Origin: Mycobacterium marinum
GTDB taxonomy: Bacteria > Actinomycetota > Actinomycetes > Mycobacteriales > Mycobacteriaceae
Length of the DNA: 64,000 nt
Direction: 5' to 3'
Assembly: GCF_003391395.1 (NCBI RefSeq)
Contig: NZ_CP024190.1
Span: 6,262,001-6,326,000, forward strand
Shown here in pieces: positions 58,232 through 64,000 of this stretch (its first letter is position 1; each line of letters opens with the position of its first letter). The position numbers and the translations under genes were made by a program. Under the pieces are notes generated by a model, which saw only the letters and a list, made by a program, of their open reading frames with translations, did not search any database and was not told the origin of the DNA.

Positions 58232-59436
58232 CCGCGCGCACTCTCCTCGGCCGGCGGTTCCGCCAGCGGTCTACCGTCGCGCAGGTGCGGCGCGAGGACG
58301 TTGTCATACATGCTCAAAGCGCTGGCAATGGCCATATGCATATCCAGATATTGATAGGTGCCCAAGCGCCCGCCGAACAGAACCTTCGATGACGCGGTCT
58401 CGGACTTCGCCCGGGTCCGGTAGGCGGCCAACAGGGCGCGGTCGGCCTCGGTGTTGATCGGATAGTAGGGCTCGTCCTCGTCTTCGGCGAACCGGGAATA
58501 CTCGCGCATGATCACCGTCTGGTCCGACGGGTATTCGCGCTCGGGATGGAAGTGGCGGAATTCGTGGATGCGGGTGTAGGGGACGTCGAGATCGTTGTAG
58601 TTCATCACCGACGTGCCCTGGAAGTCTCCGATCGGCAGCACTTCCACGTCGAAGTCCAGGGTGCGCCAGCCCAGCCGGCCTTCGGCGTAGTCGAAGTAGC
58701 GGTCTAGCGGGCCGGTGTATACGACAGGAGCCTCGGGGTTGGCCGCGCGCAACTCGTCGCGGACGTCGAACCAGTCGGTGTCGAGCCGGATCTCGATGCG
58801 GTCGTCGGCGGCCATGTTCTGCAACCACGCGGTGTAGCCGTCGACGGGCAATCCCTCGTAGGTGTCACTGAAGTACCGGTTGTCGAAGGTGTAGCGCACC
58901 GGCAGGCGGGTGATGTTCGCCGCCGGCAGCTGCTTCGGGTCGGTCTGCCACTGTTTGGCGGTGTACCCCTTGACGAAGGCCTCATACAGCGGGCGCCCGA
59001 TCAGGGAGATGGCTTTCTCCTCGAGATTCTGGGCGTCGGCGGTATCAATCTCGGCGGCCTGCTCGGCGATGAGTTGGCGCGCTTCGGCGGGACTGAAGTA
59101 CTTGCCGAAGAACTGCGAGACCAGACCCAGCCCCATCGGGAACTGATAGGCCTGCCCGTTGTGCATCGCGAACACCCGGTGGCGATAGTCGGTGAAGTCG
59201 GTGAACTGCCCCACGTAGTCCCACACCTTCTTATTGGAGGTGTGAAACAGGTGCGCACCGTACTTGTGGACTTCGATACCGGTCTGCGGCTCGGGTTCGG
59301 AATATGCATTACCGCCGATGTGCGGGCGCCGCTCGACAACCAGGACACGCTTGCCGAGTTGGGTAGCCACGCGCTCGGCGATCGTCAGGCCGAAAAATCC
59401 GGAGCCGACGACGAAGAGGTCAAAGCGTGCGGTCAT
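58228..59436 (-). CDS. glf: UDP-galactopyranose mutase
   Basis: 402 residues. FAD-binding GSGFFGLTIAERVA near the start and VERRPHIGGNAYS, then the substrate-loop region GYTAKQWQTDP with the catalytic-pocket Arg/Trp, and TGPLDRYFDY, EYPSDQTVIMREYSR and GRLGTYQYLDMH. It converts UDP-galactopyranose to UDP-galactofuranose for GlfT1/GlfT2. It is the first gene of the leftward galactan group, divergent from erp. The 288 bp between them contain an A/T-richer patch (CGATATAACC near 59607-59616) that may hold one or both promoters. Confidence 0.97.
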   Translation of the reverse strand: MTARFDLFVVGSGFFGLTIAERVATQLGKRVLVVERRPHIGGNAYSEPEPQTGIEVHKYGAHLFHTSNKKVWDYVGQFTDFTDYRHRVFAMHNGQAYQFPMGLGLVSQFFGKYFSPAEARQLIAEQAAEIDTADAQNLEEKAISLIGRPLYEAFVKGYTAKQWQTDPKQLPAANITRLPVRYTFDNRYFSDTYEGLPVDGYTAWLQNMAADDRIEIRLDTDWFDVRDELRAANPEAPVVYTGPLDRYFDYAEGRLGWRTLDFDVEVLPIGDFQGTSVMNYNDLDVPYTRIHEFRHFHPEREYPSDQTVIMREYSRFAEDEDEPYYPINTEADRALLAAYRTRAKSETASSKVLFGGRLGTYQYLDMHMAIASALSMYDNVLAPHLRDGRPLAEPPAEESARG

Positions 59437-59724
59437 CGGTTGCCTAGGGTATCCGACCTTCCTGCGAAAACCCGATTTGGCAGGACGACAAGGTCAGGGT
59501 TGCACCGGGTTTCGACAACCCAAGCAGGCCCTAAGCAGGTCTAAAGCGGGTCCGATGACCCCGATGGGCCGAAGATGCCACCTTAGGTAGCGATTGCCTC
59601 ACGATTCGATATAACCACACTAGTCTCACCAACCTCACTCGTACCATCGAGCGTGTGGGTTCGAGCCGCCGAGGACAGCCGGCGCGAACCGACGCAACAC
59701 ATAGTCCAGATTGAGGAGACTTCC

Positions 59725-60654
59725 GTGCCGAATCGACGCCGACGCAAGCTCTCGACAGCCATGAGCGCGGTCGCCGCCCTGGCAGTTGCGAGTCCATGTG
59801 CATACTTTCTTGTCTACGAATCGACCACCGAGACCAAGCCGACCGAGCACCACGAGTTTGTGCGGGCGGCCAGCGTGGCCGACCTGCCCACCGAGCTGAT
59901 GACCGCGCTGTCGCAGGGTTTGTCCTCGTTCGGGATCAATCTGCCTCCAGTGCCCAGCCTCACCGGCGGTACCGGCACCGGCATGAGCCCGGGCCTGACC
60001 AGCCCGGGGTTGACCAGCCCGGGGTTGACCAGCCCCGGCTTGACCAGCCCAGGGCTGACCAGCCCGGGTCTCACCAGCCCAGGCCTGACCACCCCGGGTC
60101 TGACGCCGGGAATGCCGGGAGACTTGGCCCTGCCGGGCACGACGCTGCCCCCGACACCGGGCGCCGCCGTCAACCCCGCACTCACCAATCCGGCGTTGAC
60201 CAGCCCGACCGGCTTGGCACCCGGCTTGACCAGTCCGACTGGCCTGGACCCGGCACTTGGTGGCACCAACGAGATTCCCATCACGACGCCGGTCGGCCTG
60301 GACCCCGGGATGGACGGCACCTATCCGATCCTGGGTGACCCCAGCCTGGGATACGGGCCGGGGACCTCCTCCCTGGGCGGCAGCGGCCTGGGCAGCAGCA
60401 CCGGCGGCGGCGGAATCCTCAACGACGTGATGCAGGCCGCCAACCAGCTGGGCGCAGGCCAGGCCATCGACCTGCTCAAGGGCGTGCTGATGCCTTCGAT
60501 CATGCAGGCCGTCCAAAACGGCGGCGCAGCCGCGCCGGCGGCCGCAGCGGCGGTTCCCGAACTACCCGCCGCGGCAGCGGCACCCGCGGCGGCCGCACCT
60601 GCGGCAGTCGCACCGGCCGCGGCGGCTGCCGCAGCCGCGGTACCGCCGATCTAA
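59725..60654 (+). CDS. erp: exported repetitive protein Erp (PirG)
   Basis: 309 residues from the GTG at 59725, with GAGGAGA upstream; it begins PNRRRRKLSTAMSAVAALAV, matching the M. tuberculosis signal peptide. A short N-terminal domain precedes eight consecutive P-G-L-T-[ST]-type pentapeptides (59986-60105), then further degenerate repeats, and a C-terminal domain (GGGILNDVMQAANQLGAGQA) that ends in an Ala/Pro-rich hydrophobic tail, likely a membrane anchor. Erp is a cell-surface virulence factor whose repeat number varies between species. Upstream gene glf is divergent. Confidence 0.95.
   Translation: MPNRRRRKLSTAMSAVAALAVASPCAYFLVYESTTETKPTEHHEFVRAASVADLPTELMTALSQGLSSFGINLPPVPSLTGGTGTGMSPGLTSPGLTSPGLTSPGLTSPGLTSPGLTSPGLTTPGLTPGMPGDLALPGTTLPPTPGAAVNPALTNPALTSPTGLAPGLTSPTGLDPALGGTNEIPITTPVGLDPGMDGTYPILGDPSLGYGPGTSSLGGSGLGSSTGGGGILNDVMQAANQLGAGQAIDLLKGVLMPSIMQAVQNGGAAAPAAAAAVPELPAAAAAPAAAAPAAVAPAAAAAAAAVPPI
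59986..60105 (+). repeat. erp 15-bp (PGLTS) tandem repeats, eight copies
   Basis: Eight back-to-back 15-bp units, seven encoding SPGLT and the last TPGLT. Two adjacent copies are identical (AGCCCGGGGTTGACC); the others differ mostly at third positions. Copy number is a known variable of erp among mycobacterial species. Confidence 0.9.
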
Positions 60655-60678
60655 TCGGCACCTAGCGAAAGGCCTCAG

Positions 60679-60765
60679 AACCTGTCACCTGACGACACCG
60701 CAGAGTCACGCTGGACCCGAACCCACCCCCCAGCTACTTATCCTCTGCGGTGTCGTCGACAGGTT
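60679..60765. repeat. long bulged inverted repeat between erp and the amidase-like gene
   Basis: Perfect 15-bp arms (60691-60705 and 60743-60757, GACGACACCGCAGAG and its complement) extended, after a 4-base bulge, by an 8-bp AACCTGTC / GACAGGTT pair. The loop is 37 bases. It starts 24 bp after the erp stop. No T tract follows directly, although AGGTTTTCGG does. It may end erp transcripts or be a small dispersed palindromic element. Confidence 0.65.
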
Positions 60766-60789
60766 TTCGGCCCATTACCCGTGTCGCCT

Positions 60790-60820
60790 CACAAGAAACA
60801 TCAGACACACAAGTAACATC
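60790..60820 (+). promoter_or_regulatory. 13-bp direct repeat immediately before the amidase-like gene
   Basis: CACAAGAAACATC at 60790 and CACAAGTAACATC at 60808 differ by one base and start 18 bp apart. The second ends 6 bases before the GTG start. Spacing and form recall response-regulator sites such as those of MtrA near wall-hydrolase genes, but the match to a consensus is not exact. The promoter or start region may be leaderless, as no Shine-Dalgarno is seen. Confidence 0.4.
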
Positions 60821-60826
60821 CCTTTG

Positions 60827-62476
60827 GTGCCGTCCCGCAGTCGCGCACCGACCATGCTGCTCACCGCCATCGCGGCGACGGTCGTCATCGTCTCGTGGGT
60901 GCTGACCCGTCCCCCTCCCAGCACCCACGAGCAGCCGTCGGCTCAGGACACCCGGCTGGTCGAGCAGCCGCTGGTCGGCCTCGGCGGCGGCGTCACGGTG
61001 CGCGAACTCACCCAGGACGAGCCGTTCTCCCTAGTGGCGCTGACCGGGGATCTGGTCGGCACCTCGGCACGGATGCGGGCCAGGCAGTCGGACGGTTCGT
61101 GGGGACCGTGGTACCAGGCGGAGTACGAAACCGCCGCGCCCGACGAGCAAGGCGGGGCACCGGCAACGGCCGGGACCTCGGAGCGACCGCGTAGCACCGA
61201 ACCGGTATTCGTGGGCACCACCAACACGGTCGAGATCGCGGTCACCCGCCCGATCGACGCCCCGGTGACTCAGCCGCCGCCCACCGGCGAACCCGAGCCC
61301 GTTGACCTTGGTTACCGTCCGGCCACCAAGGAGCTGCCGTTCGGGCAGAACATTTCGGCGGTGCTCATCTCCCCGCCGCAGGCCCCGGCCGGCACCCACT
61401 GGACCCCGCCCACCGGAGTCACCATGCCTGGCCAAGCGCCCCCCATCATCAGCCGCGCGGATTGGGGAGCGGACGAAGCGTTGCGCTGTGAGAGCCCGGA
61501 ATACGACCGGGCGGTACGCGCCGCGGTGGTCCATCACACCGCGGGCAGCAACGACTATTCCCCGTTGGAATCGGCGGGCATCGTCAAGGCGATCTACACG
61601 TATCACAGCAAGACGCTGGGCTGGTGCGACATCGCCTACAACGCGCTGGTCGACAAGTACGGTCAGATCTTCGAGGGCAGTGCCGGCGGGCTCACCAAAC
61701 CGGTCGAAGGGTTCCACACCGGCGGATTCAACCGTGACACCTGGGGTGTCGCGATGATCGGCAATTTCGATGACGTCGCGCCCACGCCGCTGCAGATCCG
61801 TGCCGTCGGACGACTGCTGGGGTGGCGGCTGGGCATCGCCGAAGTCGACCCCAAGAGCATGGTGGAGCTGGAGTCCACGGGCAGTTCCTACACCACCGTT
61901 CCCGGCGGCGCCATCGCGAAACTGCCGGCCATCTTCACCCATCGCGACGTCGGCAACACCGATTGTCCCGGCAACGCCGCCTATGCCCTGATGGACGAGA
62001 TCCGCGAAATCGCATCCCATTTCAACGATCCGCCGGAGGAGCTGCTCAAGTCCTTGGAGGGCGGCGCGATCTATCAGCGCTGGCAGGAGCTGGGCGCGAT
62101 GAACAGCGTGCTGGGGGCACCGACATCTCCGGAAGCGGACGGGGCCGATGGCGCGCGCTACGCCACCTTCGCCAAGGGCGCGATGTACTGGTCACCGACC
62201 ACCGGTGCCCAACCAGTGACCGGCGCGATCTATGACGCGTGGGCCTCGCTGAGCTACGAACGCGGCCCGCTCGGATTGCCGACCAGCGCCGAGATACAGG
62301 AGCCGCTGCGGATCACGCAGAACTTCCAGCACGGTGTGTTGAATTTCCAACGGCTCACCGGCAACGTCTCCGAGGTCGTCAACGGGATCACCACACCGCT
62401 GGCGACCAAACCCCCGAGCGGGCCGATGGTGCCACCCGAGCACTTCTCGCTACCAATCCACCCGATCATTCCCTGA
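60827..62476 (+). CDS. secreted N-acetylmuramoyl-L-alanine amidase/PGRP-like protein with LGFP repeats (Rv3811-like)
   Basis: 549 residues from the GTG at 60827 (a TTG precedes it). One N-terminal hydrophobic segment (MLLTAIAATVVIVSWVL) acts as signal or anchor. A Ser/Pro-rich region leads to a peptidoglycan-recognition/amidase-2 domain at about 205-390: ISRADWGADEAL, zinc ligand His in AVVHHTAG, WCDIAYNALVD, and HRDVGNTDCPG providing the second His and Cys. The C-terminal 130 residues contain LGFP-type wall-binding repeats (NSVLGAPTSPE, GPLGLPTSAE). It should cut or bind the stem peptide link of peptidoglycan. In M. tuberculosis PE_PGRS62 follows this gene; here only 15 bp separate it from the HAD gene. 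Confidence 0.87.
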   Translation: MPSRSRAPTMLLTAIAATVVIVSWVLTRPPPSTHEQPSAQDTRLVEQPLVGLGGGVTVRELTQDEPFSLVALTGDLVGTSARMRARQSDGSWGPWYQAEYETAAPDEQGGAPATAGTSERPRSTEPVFVGTTNTVEIAVTRPIDAPVTQPPPTGEPEPVDLGYRPATKELPFGQNISAVLISPPQAPAGTHWTPPTGVTMPGQAPPIISRADWGADEALRCESPEYDRAVRAAVVHHTAGSNDYSPLESAGIVKAIYTYHSKTLGWCDIAYNALVDKYGQIFEGSAGGLTKPVEGFHTGGFNRDTWGVAMIGNFDDVAPTPLQIRAVGRLLGWRLGIAEVDPKSMVELESTGSSYTTVPGGAIAKLPAIFTHRDVGNTDCPGNAAYALMDEIREIASHFNDPPEELLKSLEGGAIYQRWQELGAMNSVLGAPTSPEADGADGARYATFAKGAMYWSPTTGAQPVTGAIYDAWASLSYERGPLGLPTSAEIQEPLRITQNFQHGVLNFQRLTGNVSEVVNGITTPLATKPPSGPMVPPEHFSLPIHPIIP

Positions 62477-62491
62477 GGCGCGGCGACGCGC

Positions 62492-63319
62492 TCAGAACCA
62501 CCAGCGCTCGAGCACCTTGGCGACACCGTCCTCACTGTTGGGGGCGGTGACCTCGTTCGCGGCGGCCAACGCGTCGGGATGGGCATTGCCCATCGCCACA
62601 CCCAAACCGGCCCGCAACAGCATCGGCACATCGTTGGGCATATCGCCGAACGCCACCACGTCCGTATCGGCAATGCCCAAGGGCGCCGCGACGTCGCGCA
62701 CACCGGTGGCCTTGCTGATGCCCAGCGGCACGATTTCGACCAGCCCGTTGTTGGTCGAGTAGGTGATGTCGCCCTCGATGCCCACGTGCTTGGCCAGTTC
62801 GGCCGCCATGTCCGCGCTGGCGGCACCGGCCTTGCGGATCAGCAGCTTGATCGCCGGGGCGCTGAGCAGGTTTTCGATCGACACCTCGGTGTTGTCCGGG
62901 TTGAGCCAGGCGTGCTCGTAGCCGGGCGAACTGACGAACTGTGGGGTCGCCGTGTCGTGGGCTCGCTCGCCGATTCGCTCGACCGCCAACCCAGACCCGG
63001 GAATTACCCGACTGGAAACCTCCGCCAACGTGGCCAGCGCCTCAACCGAGAGGGTGTGCGCCGACACCACCCGGTCGGTCGCGGGATCGTAGATGACGGC
63101 GCCATTGGCGCACACCGCCATCGGCGCGAACCCGAGTTCTTCGACGACCGGCCGTACCCAGCGCGGCGGCCGGCCGGTGGCCAGGATGAAGGTCGCGCCA
63201 CCGGCAACCGCGGCGCGCACCGCATCACGGGTGCGCCCGGAGACGTGTTCATCATCGTTTAGCAAGGTGCCGTCGACGTCGCAGGCGATGAGCGCCGGCC
63301 GGCTCTCCGGTGTGGTCAG
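62492..63319 (-). CDS. HAD-superfamily (Cof-type) phosphatase (Rv3813c-like)
   Basis: About 275 residues. The catalytic motif LIACDVDGTLL ends at 63260 and lies upstream of the first standard start (TTG at 63265), so the protein must begin further upstream in the same frame. Between a stop near 63357 and the motif there is no ATG, GTG or TTG; the CTG at 63319, which overlaps the stop of the acyltransferase gene, is the best candidate. Later motifs are ATGRPP, Lys in APAIKLLIRK, and GDMPNDVPML, with the C2-type cap typical of Cof hydrolases. Acts on small phosphorylated metabolites; specificity unknown. Confidence 0.85.
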   Translation of the reverse strand: MTTPESRPALIACDVDGTLLNDDEHVSGRTRDAVRAAVAGGATFILATGRPPRWVRPVVEELGFAPMAVCANGAVIYDPATDRVVSAHTLSVEALATLAEVSSRVIPGSGLAVERIGERAHDTATPQFVSSPGYEHAWLNPDNTEVSIENLLSAPAIKLLIRKAGAASADMAAELAKHVGIEGDITYSTNNGLVEIVPLGISKATGVRDVAAPLGIADTDVVAFGDMPNDVPMLLRAGLGVAMGNAHPDALAAANEVTAPNSEDGVAKVLERWWF

Positions 63320-64000
63320 TGTGGTCCGCCTTTGCTGGAACTGCGTGAGGTAACGCCGTCATATCCACGCTTGCGGGCGCGTTCGGCCAACTCCGCGATG
63401 CGGAATTGGCTGGACTGCTCCGGACTTGGCGCGCCGCCACCCAGCCGCTGTGGCACCCAGAATTCCCCTTCGGGGTGAGGGTACTGCTCCTGCACCCAGT
63501 GCAGCATCGATTCCATCGCTTGCCGCAGCGTGGCGTTGAGTTCCGTCGGATCGCCCGCCGGCGGTAGCCCGGGGCCAATGGCCACACTGATCGGAACCTT
63601 GTTGCGGAACAGATTCTTGGGGTGACCCTTCGGCCAAATCCGCTGCGCGCCCCAGACGATCATCGGGACTATCGGTACCTGAGCCTCGAGCGCCATCCGG
63701 GCCGCCCCGGTCTTGAATTCCCGTAGTTCGAGGCTGCGGCTGATCGTCGCCTCGGGGTGTACCCCGACCAGTTCACCCTCACGCAGTCGTTGGACGGCGA
63801 CCCCATAGGCATTGGCGCCCTCGGCGCGGTCAACGGGAATCAGCTGGGCGTGCTTGATCACATAGTTGACCGACCTCACCTCCTGCATCTCGGCCTTGAT
63901 CATGAACCGCAGCCGACGTTTGCGTTCCTTGGCGGCAATGGAGGCGGGGACCCAGTCCACATAGCTGGTGTGGTTGAGGGCGATCAACGCGCCGCCCCGG
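63316..64000 (-). CDS. 1-acyl-glycerol-3-phosphate acyltransferase (PlsC-like, Rv3814c-like), truncated by the window end
   Basis: The start is beyond 64000; about 228 C-terminal residues are visible. The acyltransferase motif NHTSYVDW gives the His-Asp catalytic pair, and VHPEATISR occupies the position of the usual FPEGTR substrate motif. PIVPMIVWGAQRIWPKG follows. The C-terminal tail (QFRIAELAERARKRGYDG) is basic. M. tuberculosis carries a cluster of such acyltransferases (Rv3814c-Rv3816c) here. It overlaps the HAD gene start by the sequence CACTGACC. Confidence 0.85.
   Translation of the reverse strand, partial: RGGALIALNHTSYVDWVPASIAAKERKRRLRFMIKAEMQEVRSVNYVIKHAQLIPVDRAEGANAYGVAVQRLREGELVGVHPEATISRSLELREFKTGAARMALEAQVPIVPMIVWGAQRIWPKGHPKNLFRNKVPISVAIGPGLPPAGDPTELNATLRQAMESMLHWVQEQYPHPEGEFWVPQRLGGGAPSPEQSSQFRIAELAERARKRGYDGVTSRSSSKGGPH

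Noticed and set aside
1..64000. Insertion sequences, integrases, prophage genes or tRNA genes
   Set aside because: I looked for transposase DDE motifs, integrase motifs, terminal inverted repeats and cloverleaf-like segments and saw none that I could defend.

Overview
The window is chromosomal DNA of a slow-growing Mycobacterium. It is very GC rich, carries four PE_PGRS genes, and holds the arabinogalactan and mycolate assembly locus that corresponds gene for gene to Rv3784-Rv3814c of M. tuberculosis. PE_PGRS density and the local order point to the M. kansasii / M. gastri / M. szulgai / M. marinum side of the genus. I favour the M. kansasii group, but this rests on remembered sequences, not on a search.

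Layout. (1) 1-10.6 kb is an accessory flank: the C-terminal part of one PE_PGRS gene, a fused alpha/beta hydrolase-SRPBCC protein, two complete PE_PGRS genes, an ArsR/VOC pair and an amidohydrolase. (2) 10.7-15.0 kb holds an Rv3784-like sugar-nucleotide epimerase/dehydratase, a protein with a glycosyltransferase-2 domain fused to a degenerate M23 peptidase domain, an NfeD-like/flotillin pair and a GreA-like protein. (3) 15.1-29.8 kb is the rightward arabinan operon: GtrA-family protein, dprE1, dprE2, aftA, embC, embA, embB. DprE1/DprE2 make decaprenyl-phospho-arabinose; AftA primes the galactan; the Emb proteins polymerise arabinan. (4) 29.9-34.1 kb has an Rv3796-like metallo-beta-lactamase-fold lipoprotein, a small secreted protein, a four-helix membrane protein behind a DosR-like box, and fadE35. 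(5) 34.3-39.9 kb is a giant PE_PGRS gene with two tiers of tandem repeats. (6) 40.0-59.4 kb is the leftward mycolate/arabinogalactan block: glf, glfT2, PAP2 phosphatase, ubiA, aftB, fbpA, fbpD, an Rv3802c-like cutinase, fadD32, pks13, accD4. It makes the galactan, the decaprenyl-phosphoryl-phosphoribose precursor and the mycolic acids, and transfers the mycolates. (7) 59.7-64 kb holds erp, a peptidoglycan-amidase-like protein, an HAD phosphatase and a PlsC acyltransferase cut by the window end.

The main oddity is that embC, embA and embB, all intact by homology, are broken by at least eight single-base-type indels within about 4.5 kb (22.6-27.1 kb), and the giant PE_PGRS gene by one more. Most are contractions of short G or C runs, three at GATCCC. 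The other roughly 48 kb shows none. I think consensus error is likelier than gene decay, but the clustering deserves checking. Other signals worth attention are an inverted repeat inserted in frame in aftA, a 26-bp-arm palindrome between convergent genes, paired operator-like palindromes before fadD32, hairpin repeats between embC and embA, and a serine at the nucleophile position of FbpD.
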